58,198 bases of DNA. Source: Treponema sp. UBA1793 (lineage in GTDB: Bacteria > Spirochaetota > Spirochaetia > Treponematales > Treponemataceae). Location: positions 1-58,198 of the forward strand of contig DCFX01000014.1 of assembly GCA_002314445.1 (NCBI GenBank). Reading direction: 5' to 3'. A program made the translations under genes and the position numbers. Under the pieces are notes generated by a model. That model ran no database searches. It had not been told where the DNA came from and worked only from the letters and a program-made list of their open reading frames with translations. Each line of letters opens with the position of its first letter. Position 1 is the stretch's first letter. Below, piece after piece: positions 41,105 to 48,035 of this stretch.

Positions 41105-41883
41105 AATTGCTGTAATCCTCCTGCGCTTCTGTTCATGATGTTCTGCATTATTTCGCCCGCCTTACCGTTCTGCTGCCTGTCTCCGTCCATGCCCTGAAAC
41201 TTTGGTAAACTCTTAGGCAGTGAGTAGTTGTTGTGCTCCCATGTTCTGACAGCCGCCTGCCAGTCCTTCATAGGCGAATGAGCGCCGATCTTCCAGCCGT
41301 TGCTTTCGTAATGGTCTAACCATGCCTGCGGATCAACACAGTTATTTCGGGAGAGGCAGTAGTCTTTTACCTGCTGAAGTGTTGGCTTTATAAACCGTTT
41401 CGAAGAAGAGGCCTCAGCTGAAGGGCCGGGCGGGGTAGGATGCTCTGCATCCGTGCGCGCCTGCGCGCTATCCGTATTCGCATTGTCATTCACATTTCCA
41501 TTCACATTAACATTTACATTAGGTTGTTTTTCATTTAACCGTTGGTTGTTTTCTGTATAACCGTCGGTTGTTTCTGGTTCAAACTGTGATTGTGCTTCCG
41601 TGTTGGATAAATCAAGCTCCGGTTGTTTTTTACCTGCATTGCTGTTTCCTGCCGGTGCTCCGCCTTTGCTGCCGTTGTTTCTCCGTTTGCTGTTTGCGTC
41701 AATCTGCGGTTTTACAAGCGTGAAAATCATTTTTGTTGTGACATCCATATTAACCGGAATTGTTCCGTAGAATGCATAATCATTGATTGTACGCATTACC
41801 TTTTCAAACTGTTCGCCATGAAGACTTTCCATCGCTGTATAAAAAGATGCGTACATAATAAAAGATTCAGCCTGTTCATTCAT
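41101..41883 (-). CDS. Phage replication initiator/replisome organiser
   Basis: A 260-residue protein in three parts: an N-terminal helical domain (FIMYASFYTAMESLHGEQFEKVMRTINDYAF) as in phage DUF6291-like proteins, a low-complexity linker with Asn-Val repeats, and a C-terminal domain (LQQVKDYCLSRNNCVDPQAWLDHYESNGWK, MKDWQAAVRTWE) seen in many phage replisome organisers. The DNA encoding the linker contains hexamer and GGTTGTTT repeats that may serve as origin iterons. Confidence 0.7.
   Translation of the reverse strand: MNEQAESFIMYASFYTAMESLHGEQFEKVMRTINDYAFYGTIPVNMDVTTKMIFTLVKPQIDANSKRRNNGSKGGAPAGNSNAGKKQPELDLSNTEAQSQFEPETTDGYTENNQRLNEKQPNVNVNVNGNVNDNANTDSAQARTDAEHPTPPGPSAEASSSKRFIKPTLQQVKDYCLSRNNCVDPQAWLDHYESNGWKIGAHSPMKDWQAAVRTWEHNNYSLPKSLPKFQGMDGDRQQNGKAGEIMQNIMNRSAGGLQQL
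41481..41630. repeat. Iteron-like repeats inside the initiator gene (candidate origin)
   Basis: 41481-41520 is a run of CATTNN hexamers. Copies of GGTTGTTT follow at 41522, 41543, 41565 and 41621; the middle two sit in the longer repeat ACCGTYGGTTGTTT. In lambda the O gene carries iterons in its own middle, and this gene has the same layout. Confidence 0.45.
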
Positions 41884-42170
41884 TTTGATACTCCGCGGTG
41901 TGTGTCATGTTCTCGTATCCGGTTAATAAGCTGCGTACATTTGCCGGGGTTGAAGCCGATATTCATTCCATCGTTGCATTTTCCTGCGTGCGTCATTGCA
42001 ATGTTCTCATATGCGTCCACAATGTCGTTACCGTACTTCCTGCGGTTACTCTTCGTGTCTGCGATTTTGTGCGCCGACTGCGCTGTCATAACGTCAAGTG
42101 GCCGGCCGCAGTATGCGCATAACCATCGCTGTTCGTTCAGTTTCTTAATTCTCTGTTCACCTGTTAGCAT
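41880..42170 (-). CDS. HNH-like zinc-binding nuclease (96 aa)
   Basis: A 96-residue protein: RWLCAYCGRPLDVMTAQSAHKIADTKSNRR, then ENIAMTHAGKCNDGMNIG. CxxC, a central HKI and a late HAGKCND give an HNH/beta-beta-alpha metal layout. It lies between a NinB-like gene and the initiator; may act in recombination or resolving replication intermediates. Confidence 0.6.
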   Translation of the reverse strand: MLTGEQRIKKLNEQRWLCAYCGRPLDVMTAQSAHKIADTKSNRRKYGNDIVDAYENIAMTHAGKCNDGMNIGFNPGKCTQLINRIREHDTHRGVSK

Positions 42171-42615
42171 TCCACGCCTCTGTCAGTGCTATTCCGTTCT
42201 CTGCAGCTATAATGTGTGCAGCTTCTATCAGTTTTGAGCATTCTTCGGTATTGCAGTCCCTTTCGTGCTTAGGAATTATTTTCCCCAGGATCATTTCATA
42301 CGGATACCCCATGTTTTCGACAGCAAACATTTTTATTGCCGTCTTTACATCTTCGTAGCTGTTCCCTGTTGCGTTGCAGATATCTATAATGTGTCCGTTT
42401 AAATGATGGTTCTGGCTGTAAGGCCCGGTACTGCGCATCTTATACGGCGGCTGGACTGTAATACGTACCATACCGCCGTAGCGTTTTATACAATTGCGGA
42501 TTACATTGGATACGCTTATTTTTACGGCGTCGCTCTGGTCTGCTATTTTGAAGCCGAGTATTCCGCGCATTATGTCCGTAATGTTGACGTATTTTAATGT
42601 AACCTCGCATTTCAT
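42157..42615 (-). CDS. NinB-like recombination protein (tentative)
   Basis: A 152-residue protein. The second half (TGPYSQNHHLNGHIIDICNATG, then EECSKLIEAAHIIAAENGIAL) shares the QN...G...helix and C-terminal helix layout of NinB/Orf recombination mediators, but identity by eye is low. Neighbours (SSB-like, Sak4-like ATPase, HNH) make a recombination role reasonable. Confidence 0.4.
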   Translation of the reverse strand: MKCEVTLKYVNITDIMRGILGFKIADQSDAVKISVSNVIRNCIKRYGGMVRITVQPPYKMRSTGPYSQNHHLNGHIIDICNATGNSYEDVKTAIKMFAVENMGYPYEMILGKIIPKHERDCNTEECSKLIEAAHIIAAENGIALTEAWNANR

Positions 42616-42626
42616 TTTTACCGCTC

Positions 42627-43328
42627 CTAGAAAATAGGCATCTCGTTCTGCGCCTTGTCATTATTTTTGTTAAGCCGTGTTGTGTATTCCTTACGAACTT
42701 TCCAGAGCAGTGCATCCGCGGCAACTTCCCCGTTATGGTACAGAGCGTAATAGGCGATTGCTTCTTCCTGCGTGAACTGTCCGCTTTCGAACATTTTATT
42801 AAGTTCATCGGCCGTTTCTTTTGTCATAGGTGACGGTTTAGCAGTCTTTTTGTCGAACGCTGCAGAAGCGCCGGCTGTTTCCTGTGCCGTTGGTTCAGAC
42901 GGTGCGTCCTCTGCCGCACTTTGATACGACTCGTAGCCGTTAGATTCTTTGTCCGGTACAGCAAGGTACTGCAGACGTGCTTTGTTAATTGTCTTCTGCT
43001 GTCCGTCTTTACCGGTATATGTTTCTTCCTTGTGGATGAAGTGCCCCTGAGCCTGTTTACCGAACCAGCTCTTAAACGTGAAGTTTCCGCGCGGAATACC
43101 GAACGCGTCGAAGAACCTTGTTATTATTTTGTTGAAGTATTCGTTGTCAGTGTACCGCTCGACATAATACACGCCGATGTTGTCGACCTTGAACGATACT
43201 TCGATCATGTCGTTATTGTTCTTGCTCTGCTTCGGTTCGACCTTCACGATTGTAAGTGTATGGTCTCCGTCACTGCAGTCAAATACTGTGTCGTAATCTT
43301 CCGGTTTGTAGTTTGCCCAAAATCCCAT
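42627..43328 (-). CDS. Single-strand DNA-binding-like protein (DUF669-type, tentative)
   Basis: A 233-residue protein. The N-terminal 120 residues look like an OB fold (TVFDCSDGDHTLTIVKVEPKQSKNNNDMIEVSFKV, later FKSWFGKQAQGHFIHKEE). A Pro/Thr/Ala-rich linker and acidic end (KAQNEMPIF) follow, as in phage SSBs, where an acidic tail recruits partners. It is paired with the Sak4-like ATPase upstream, a frequent combination. Confidence 0.55.
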   Translation of the reverse strand: MGFWANYKPEDYDTVFDCSDGDHTLTIVKVEPKQSKNNNDMIEVSFKVDNIGVYYVERYTDNEYFNKIITRFFDAFGIPRGNFTFKSWFGKQAQGHFIHKEETYTGKDGQQKTINKARLQYLAVPDKESNGYESYQSAAEDAPSEPTAQETAGASAAFDKKTAKPSPMTKETADELNKMFESGQFTQEEAIAYYALYHNGEVAADALLWKVRKEYTTRLNKNNDKAQNEMPIF

Positions 43329-43345
43329 AGTGTTTTATCTCCTGT

Positions 43346-44000
43346 TTATTTAGTGCCGAATTTCGGCATATTAGTGCCTGTGTGTGTTCTTGGTATGTTC
43401 CAGAATCCGCGTATAGTGTCGTCGACCGCTTTCAAGTCATTCGGTATAAGCTGCTTCTGAAACATATCTATAGGGCTTTTTACGGTGTCCTGTCCGTTCG
43501 TCTGTGTCGCGAAGAAATAATGTCCATCCTGTACAACGGTTTTTAGTACAACCGTAAAAAGCCCTTCGAGCGTTACTTTCTCGTCAAGCAGCTGCCCGAT
43601 AGTTTTAAAATGTTCATCACCGTTGCTGTCTGTGTCTGAGTGACCGAGAAAATAAACAATTCTGCTGCTGTCGAGCTCATCGTTACAAAAGCGCACAAGA
43701 TTGAAAAAGTTCAGAGCCATGTCGGTGAATTTCTGATAGCCCGTCATTTTTGCGGTCCGCATGAACTCGTCAACGAGTAAGTACGTAGCATCGTCAATAC
43801 AGATACTTGGTGATGCTGTTGTACTTACCTGCTTGCCGTATCTGTTCATAACTGTCTGTTGCAAGTGACGTAAATTCAGCATGGAACGGGAAGGGCTTTT
43901 TACTAACATTGATTACGCTGATTTCACCCTTTTTGAAATTACGGAGTGATGTTGACTTTCCGCTGCCGCTCTTTCCGTATACCATTACGATTACTGCCAT
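43346..44000 (-). pseudogene. Sak4-like RecA-fold ATPase, frameshifted
   Basis: The N-terminal part (frame from ATG 44000) has YGKSGSGKSTSLRNF as Walker A and INVSKKPFPF, then runs into a stop at 43794. The C-terminal part in the next frame resumes with SICIDDATYLLVDEFMRTAKMTGYQKFTDMALNF, the Walker B region, to 43346. Homologues would read straight through, so one extra base (or two missing) lies in about 43800-43840. It could be a dead gene, a sequencing error or a programmed +1 shift. Sak4-type proteins anneal or recombine phage DNA with an SSB partner. Confidence 0.75.
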
Positions 44001-44003
44001 CGT

Positions 44004-44378
44004 TTACCCCTTTTTATATACCCGGTATTCTGTTTCACCTTGTATCTGTACTCCATCCGGCCATATGCTGAAACTTTCTGTCGCCAGAACAATATGATCA
44101 CCATAATCAAGAATCCGTGATTTTACTTTATGATGTGGCTCCGGCATCTGCTCTTTTTGCTTTCTGTACCATTTAATACAATCAGGACATAATCCTGAGT
44201 ATGCACCCCGGGCAAAGCTGACCCCGAAGCCCTGATAATTAACCGCCTCTTCTGTATGCGCTGAAAAGGGCTTTTTACATCTGACACAGTGGTTTACAGG
44301 TATCAAAGTAAAATCCTGTGCAAGCCAGTACTCTTTATTTTTTATATATATTTTTTGTACCTCTACGCGTTCAGTCAT
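44004..44378 (-). CDS. Zinc-finger phage protein (124 aa)
   Basis: Start 44378 (MTERVEVQK) is 5-8 nt after the upstream stop region; longer starts overlap the previous gene. Contains VRCKKPFSAHTEE and SGLCPDCIKWYRKQKE, giving CxxC pairs for one zinc site. No catalytic motif. It precedes the Sak4-like gene by 3 nt and belongs to the early operon. Confidence 0.6.
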   Translation of the reverse strand: MTERVEVQKIYIKNKEYWLAQDFTLIPVNHCVRCKKPFSAHTEEAVNYQGFGVSFARGAYSGLCPDCIKWYRKQKEQMPEPHHKVKSRILDYGDHIVLATESFSIWPDGVQIQGETEYRVYKKG

Positions 44379-44385
44379 ACTCAGT

Positions 44386-44583
44386 TCATAACATGCATTC
44401 CGCATCTGCTACCGACATATCAAGCAGTTTGTTTGTTTCTGCTTGTAGGAAAGCCGATGTAGTCGCAATGCACATAACAACACCCTCTGTCCGCGGTAGG
44501 TCCCGGAATGATTCGCTTACTGATGCTGCTGTTCTGTCGATTTCGGTTTGTCTTGATTCGTAAAACGTCATATTTATTTTCAT
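44386..44583 (-). CDS. First gene of the minus early operon (65 aa)
   Basis: A 65-residue protein of unknown function (FYESRQTEIDRTAASVSESF). It follows AGGAG and a hairpin plus T-tract leader. The ATG at 44583 is only about 1-2 nt after AGGAG, and 44571 is about 13 nt away, so the start is uncertain. Confidence 0.5.
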   Translation of the reverse strand: MKINMTFYESRQTEIDRTAASVSESFRDLPRTEGVVMCIATTSAFLQAETNKLLDMSVADAECML

Positions 44584-44587
44584 TCTC

Positions 44588-44633
44588 CTAAAAATAAAAG
44601 CCGCCCGGCTTCCTCACAAACCCGGACGGCTTT
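44588..44633 (-). promoter_or_regulatory. Hairpin-T tract leader (attenuator-like) of early operon
   Basis: Minus strand AGCCGTCCGGG / CCGGGCGGCT with a GAAG-containing loop, then TTTTATTTTT and immediately AGGAG. It looks like an intrinsic terminator placed between the promoter and the first gene. The same arrangement occurs before the 47328 gene. Confidence 0.6.
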
Positions 44634-44701
44634 CACTTTCCTTTTCAGGAGGTGATTGCCAAAGCAATCATTGTGTGAGGTACAATCATTGCTCTGTTTA
44701 T

Positions 44702-44725
44702 GTAAGTAACTATAGCGTTACTTAC
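44702..44725. promoter_or_regulatory. Operator O1 of switch 1
   Basis: Perfect palindrome GTAAGTAAC-TATAGC-GTTACTTAC over the early transcription start region. The core AGTAAC-N6-GTTACT recurs at O2 and O3. Confidence 0.8.
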
Positions 44726-44732
44726 AAGTCAC

Positions 44733-44762
44733 ATTATAGTAACAGTAAAGTTACTTTGTCAA
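44733..44762 (-). promoter_or_regulatory. Early (PR-like) promoter with O2 in its spacer
   Basis: On the minus strand TTGACA (44762-44757), 18 nt, TATAAT (44738-44733). The spacer contains O2, AGTAAC-AGTAAA-GTTACT at 44738-44755, so repressor bound there would block RNA polymerase. Confidence 0.85.
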
Positions 44763-44769
44763 TCAAAAA

Positions 44770-44787
44770 AGTAATTATTTTATTACT
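44770..44787. promoter_or_regulatory. Operator O3 of switch 1
   Basis: AGTAAT-TATTTT-ATTACT. Centres of O1, O2 and O3 are 33 and 32 nt apart, about three helical turns. O3 is nearest the repressor gene and could mediate autoregulation. Confidence 0.75.
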
Positions 44788-44808
44788 TTTTTAACCGATA
44801 ATAGGGTT

Positions 44809-45078
44809 ATGTACGATGCAAAACTATTCTGGAATAACGTAAATGCTCAAATAAAAGCAAAAAACACTACTCAGGAGTGGCTTTGCAAAAAATGTGACCT
44901 CAATTTAGGTACATTCAAGAACCGGATTAGCGCCGGGCGCTATCCAGACGCTCTTGAAGCCGTTCTCATAGCTTCTGCACTCGGCGTTACCGTCGAATAT
45001 CTTGTTACCGGCAAGGAACCGGCTGACAGAATGCCGGAACTTAAATCTGCCATACTAGAAACACTCAACAAGTTTTAG
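44809..45078 (+). CDS. Cro/CI-type repressor of switch 1
   Basis: An 89-residue helix-turn-helix protein (TQEWLCKKCDLNLGTFKNRISAGRYPDALEAV, ALGVTVEYLVTG). It is the size of a DNA-binding domain only, without a LexA-like cleavage domain, so induction would need another factor. It is divergent from the early operon and faces three AGTAAY-N6-RTTACT operators. Probable role: prophage repression of replication genes. Confidence 0.8.
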   Translation: MYDAKLFWNNVNAQIKAKNTTQEWLCKKCDLNLGTFKNRISAGRYPDALEAVLIASALGVTVEYLVTGKEPADRMPELKSAILETLNKF

Positions 45079-45110
45079 TTTCTTCCGATATTTGATTTAC
45101 GGAGGTTAGT

Positions 45111-45332
45111 ATGGAAAAAGGTGAAGTATTCAAAACTTATGATCGTTTTGTATGCCCGAAATGCGGAAATGCTACATTTTCTCGCAAAACTATTCATTTT
45201 GAGAAATCAGCAGAAACGCAAAATGTAATAGTTTGTTCTTCCTGTGACGCATATATCGGAATGGATAACAGCGAACTTTTAAACTGCATCTATAACGATA
45301 TATTTGCACTTTCTGCCCATGTGAAAATCTAA
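45111..45332 (+). CDS. Small zinc-ribbon protein (73 aa)
   Basis: GGAGG precedes the ATG. Two CxxC pairs (VCPKCGNATF and VCSSCDAYIG) form a zinc ribbon. It follows the repressor by 32 nt and is probably co-transcribed. Its stop overlaps the stop of the convergent 45329 gene. Function unknown. Confidence 0.6.
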   Translation: MEKGEVFKTYDRFVCPKCGNATFSRKTIHFEKSAETQNVIVCSSCDAYIGMDNSELLNCIYNDIFALSAHVKI

Positions 45333-45529
45333 ACATTAGAATCAAGATTTACCGGAGTACACTTGATATTAATTACTCCGGTTTTTGCCGTAATATCGTT
45401 AATGTATTGATGCGCCGCAGGATGCAAACTTGTTAAATCTGCCGCCGTTTCTTCATTGATTGCATTTACTGTAAATCCATTGTCTTCAAGTAATGACACG
45501 AGATTTAATAAGACACTTTTCTTATTCAA
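45329..45529 (-). CDS. Small hypothetical protein, TTG start (66 aa)
   Basis: Start TTG at 45529 is supported by GGGAGG 7 nt upstream. The 66-residue product (LVSLLEDNGFTVNAINEETAADL...INIKCTPVNLDS) resembles no family I know. Minus strand, in the accessory block between the two switches. Confidence 0.5.
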   Translation of the reverse strand: MNKKSVLLNLVSLLEDNGFTVNAINEETAADLTSLHPAAHQYINDITAKTGVINIKCTPVNLDSNV

Positions 45530-45570
45530 AATATACCTCCCAAAATAAATAATCTAACAATATGTTGACT

Positions 45571-45777
45571 TTATAGGACATCTACGTGATCATAACGGGC
45601 TTCAAGAGATTTATTCATTTCTTGTTGGTCGCTGATTGAATATTCAATTACTAGACGACGTGTGTCGTTGAAGCTGATACGGTTAATAAGCATTTCTTCA
45701 TCTTTCAGGGCGTCGACTATTTTTTTTGCGATTCGCTGCTTTATTTTTTTAATTTGTGAAAGTCCTATGTCTTGCAT
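45571..45777 (-). CDS. Small hypothetical protein (68 aa)
   Basis: GGAGG is spaced 7 nt from the ATG. Basic N-terminus (LSQIKKIKQRIAKKIVDALKDEE), then a beta pattern (RLVIEYSISDQQ). It begins just after the terminator of the large RNA region. Not recognised. Confidence 0.5.
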   Translation of the reverse strand: MQDIGLSQIKKIKQRIAKKIVDALKDEEMLINRISFNDTRRLVIEYSISDQQEMNKSLEARYDHVDVL

Positions 45778-45813
45778 TCCTGTAGCCTCCTGCTAAGCAG
45801 TTTTAAGTTGCTT

Positions 45814-45856
45814 AAAAAAGGCCGTGTTCCCTCGCCGAAACAGAGTGGCACACGGT
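45814..45856 (-). terminator. Terminator of the large RNA
   Basis: Minus strand CCGTGT...ACACGG stem with inner CTC/GAG pairing, then CCTTTTTT. Defines the transcript direction. Confidence 0.75.
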
Positions 45857-46363
45857 CGCTGTTTTACGCACAGCTGCGGCCTCGATTGACTCCCCTGTCG
45901 GCAATGGCTAGTCTGAATCACGCCGGGAGCCGGCGTCACGGTTGTATAGCTCAATCCGTGAAAATCTCGCTCGTTACGCGCTATGATAGATTGGTTCCGG
46001 CAGGTCGCGAACCTGCGAGCACTTATATAGGTTGCCTTACGGCTATACCGCCCTGATTCTGTATGTACACTCAATCAGTATTTATCGCACCGGCGGTGGC
46101 TTTGCTTCTCACCCACGGAACCACGCAGAATATTCTCTGCAAGAACTTTTATCCAAAATTAATAAAAGGTTACTGATTCACCGGTCTTGATTTGCTGCCT
46201 TCCGCATCACTGCGGCTGCTTATCCCCGGTCTTGCGACCCGCTTTTCAGCGTCTACCGGCAGGGTGATTGTGTAACCTGTATGCCGGTTACCTGCGTTAT
46301 TGCCAGCCCATACGGGCAAGGTTAACTATATTGCGGCGCTTGTGGCATACGCCGTTATCCTGT
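45814..46363 (-). ncRNA. Candidate large structured RNA (about 550 nt)
   Basis: No convincing CDS on either strand for 550 nt, GC-rich against AT-rich neighbours, and dense in perfect hairpins on the minus strand: GTAACC-GGCATACA-GGTTAC, CGCT-GAAA-AGCG (GNRA loop), GCCC-GTAT-GGGC, CCGCA-GTGA-TGCGG, GCAGA-GAATAT-TCTGC, ACGCCGG-CTC-CCGGCGT and GCAGG-TTCGCGA-CCTGC (a T-arm look-alike at 46000-46016). GGTTCCG and CGGAACC (46116-46122, 45993-45999) can close a roughly 130-nt domain. It ends in an intrinsic terminator and starts directly after the excisionase-like stop. Size, ornate folding and prophage location recall the ROOL and GOLLD RNA classes; assignment to either is a guess. Confidence 0.6.
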
Positions 46364-46534
46364 CTATAGTTTTTCATTCGTTCTAATTGTTTTTTCAACC
46401 TCATCAGGTATGTATATAACACGTGCTCCGAGATGATGCGCCGGAATCTTTTTATAATACGTAAGCTGCCGTACTTTTTTTAAAGATATATGCAACCATT
46501 CAGATACTTGTTTTGCCGTCATGAATTCAGTCAT
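46364..46534 (-). CDS. Excisionase/HTH_17-type DNA-binding protein (56 aa)
   Basis: Start 46534 overlaps the stop of the metallopeptidase gene (ATGA). The product reads MTEFMTAKQVSEWLHISLKK, VRQLTYYKKIPAHHLG, ARVIYIPDEVEKTI. This is the winged MerR-like helix-turn-helix of excisionase/AlpA-type proteins (TxxQVAxxLxIS...V..L...G.IPA...G..W.I). It may be the directionality factor for Int, or a regulator of the downstream RNA. Confidence 0.75.
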   Translation of the reverse strand: MTEFMTAKQVSEWLHISLKKVRQLTYYKKIPAHHLGARVIYIPDEVEKTIRTNEKL

Positions 46535-47328
46535 TCTGATTCTTCCCCCATACTTCTAAGAGTTTCTTCAACCTGGATAAGCCTGTCGTTTAATTGATCG
46601 ATTGTTTTTTCAAGCCGCTGTTTTTCTTTAAGCAGCTTTTCCGGTGACTCAAGGCCGTTGTCTGTCGGTTTTGCCGCTTGTGCAATTGCCTTTATCTGCT
46701 GTACGGTTTTTCCTTCGGCTGTCGCCTGTATAGCAGCCTGTTTTGTCATTGCGTCTGTCGATGATTTAATTGAAAGTGCGTTTAAGATTTCTTCTGATAC
46801 AGAAAGGTTTATTGCAGACATCTGCATAAATTTATGTGCCTGCTGTCTTGATATCTGGCAGTCATGCTCAATTACATCTTCGAAACGGTCGCTATTTTTA
46901 TCACATACTGCTTGTATCTTTATGAGCACTTTACCGAGTTTTTTTTGCAGGTCGGTAATCTGCTTCTGAATGTCATTGGCCTCTTTTATTAGTTCTGCCG
47001 TTTCTGTGTTTCTGTTGCGGGAATAGAAATGAAGGTCAACAGCTTTGTCGATAAGGTTATAAAATGTCGAGTAGAAAGCACCTGAATGACATCGTGCCGT
47101 TTTTACACCTTTTTCAGTATCAAGAATATGGTGTGTAAGTTCATGTACAGCTGTATACATGAGCTGGTTATCAGAATTGAAGTTTTTATTATGAAGAAAT
47201 ATTTCATGCGTGACGACGCGGTAAAAACCGTTTACTTTGCTGCTTTTTTTGCCTGTTTGTATGACTGTAAAATCTGTTTTGCATTCATATAGCTGCAGAA
47301 GCTTGTTTTTAATGTCTTCGTTCGTCAT
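46531..47328 (-). CDS. Zinc metallopeptidase-like protein with coiled coil (265 aa)
   Basis: A HELTHH motif (His62, Glu63, His66) with a later His81 (CHSGAFYSTF) forms a zincin/SprT- or ImmA-like site in residues 1-110. The C-terminal half has a DNA-binding-like or coiled-coil region (ISRQQAHKFMQMSAIN; then a long Glu/Lys/Gln helix). ImmA-type peptidases cleave repressors in ICEBs1 and many prophages; here the gene is divergent from a CI-like repressor, so an anti-repressor role is attractive but unproven. Confidence 0.65.
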   Translation of the reverse strand: MTNEDIKNKLLQLYECKTDFTVIQTGKKSSKVNGFYRVVTHEIFLHNKNFNSDNQLMYTAVHELTHHILDTEKGVKTARCHSGAFYSTFYNLIDKAVDLHFYSRNRNTETAELIKEANDIQKQITDLQKKLGKVLIKIQAVCDKNSDRFEDVIEHDCQISRQQAHKFMQMSAINLSVSEEILNALSIKSSTDAMTKQAAIQATAEGKTVQQIKAIAQAAKPTDNGLESPEKLLKEKQRLEKTIDQLNDRLIQVEETLRSMGEESE

Positions 47329-47343
47329 ACTGCATACCCCAAA

Positions 47344-47386
47344 AATAAAGCCGCCTGTGTTTCGTGCTTACACAAGCGGCTAATAA
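47344..47386 (-). promoter_or_regulatory. Hairpin-T tract leader of the second early operon
   Basis: Minus strand AGCCGC-TTGTG...CACA-GGCGGCT, then TTATTTTT before the metallopeptidase start. Parallel to the leader at 44588-44633. Confidence 0.6.
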
Positions 47387-47435
47387 TCGCCGTAGGCAAT
47401 TAAGGAAGCACGATCGCCTTAGTTGTCCACCTTTT

Positions 47436-47465
47436 ACATGTAATCATTAATTGGTGATTACATGT
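47436..47465. promoter_or_regulatory. Operator 1 of switch 2
   Basis: Perfect inverted repeat ACATGTAATCA-N8-TGATTACATGT at the predicted start of the minus transcript. Confidence 0.8.
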
Positions 47466-47468
47466 ATT

Positions 47469-47497
47469 GTTATATAACCAATAGATTGTTTTGTCAA
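47469..47497 (-). promoter_or_regulatory. Early promoter of switch 2
   Basis: Minus strand TTGACA (47497-47492), 17 nt, TATAAC (47474-47469). The spacer has a half-similar operator (AATCTATTGGTTA). Confidence 0.85.
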
Positions 47498-47502
47498 GAA
47501 AA

Positions 47503-47523
47503 TAATCATCTTTTGGTGAATTA
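47503..47523. promoter_or_regulatory. Operator 2 of switch 2
   Basis: TAATCA-TCTTTTGG-TGAATTA, the same 8-nt spacing and TTGG core as operator 1, next to the repressor gene. Confidence 0.6.
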
Positions 47524-47542
47524 ATTTGACGATAATTAAGAC

Positions 47543-47896
47543 ATGAGTATTGTTGGGAAAGAAATTGTTGAAAGAATAGATAAGCTACTTAAAGAAAAAA
47601 ACTTGAAAAGAAAGGCTGTTGCCGATGCGATAGGCATCTCGTTACAACCGTTTACTTCATGGTCAAAAAGAGGCAGTATACCTAGCGCAGATATTGCATT
47701 TAAAATAGCGAAATATTTTAATGTTTCCGTTGAATGGCTATTAACAGGTGAAGATCCAGACGGCCTAAACGACGACGACAGGCATTTACTTGACGATTGG
47801 CACGAACTTGACGCTAAGACGCAGGCAATCATACGCCCGATGATAACAACAGCCGCAGAGAACGCACACAAAGATAAGGCAAATACAGCAGGGTAG
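47543..47896 (+). CDS. XRE-family repressor of switch 2 (117 aa)
   Basis: A 117-residue helix-turn-helix protein: KRKAVADAIGISLQPFTSWSKRGSIPSADIAFKIAKYFNVSVEWLLTGED. The C-terminal 40 residues are helical without a LexA-type protease domain. It is divergent from the metallopeptidase gene and faces TAATCA-N8-TGATTA operators. Domain layout resembles ImmR-like repressors that are inactivated by an ImmA peptidase. Confidence 0.8.
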   Translation: MSIVGKEIVERIDKLLKEKNLKRKAVADAIGISLQPFTSWSKRGSIPSADIAFKIAKYFNVSVEWLLTGEDPDGLNDDDRHLLDDWHELDAKTQAIIRPMITTAAENAHKDKANTAG

Positions 47897-48035
47897 GAAA
47901 GTATACATTTAAGATTGTATAAAAAATACTGACGAAAAGGCTAATCGTAAATAGAAGCTGCAAAAAAAGTTGAATTTATTCTGGAATATTTGCTGTTTTG
48001 GATGTAAAATATACAAAATCGATTAGGAGAGTATC

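Noticed and set aside
45772..46074. Two opposite frames of about 93 codons in the structured RNA region
   Set aside because: They overlap each other on opposite strands, have no ribosome sites, and their sequence is explained by hairpins.
45993..46122. A tRNA formed by GGTTCCG/CGGAACC and the T-arm-like GCAGG-TTCGCGA-CCTGC
   Set aside because: There is a D-stem-like GGTG/CACC but no 7-nt anticodon loop in the about 77 nt between D and T arms; better seen as part of the large RNA.
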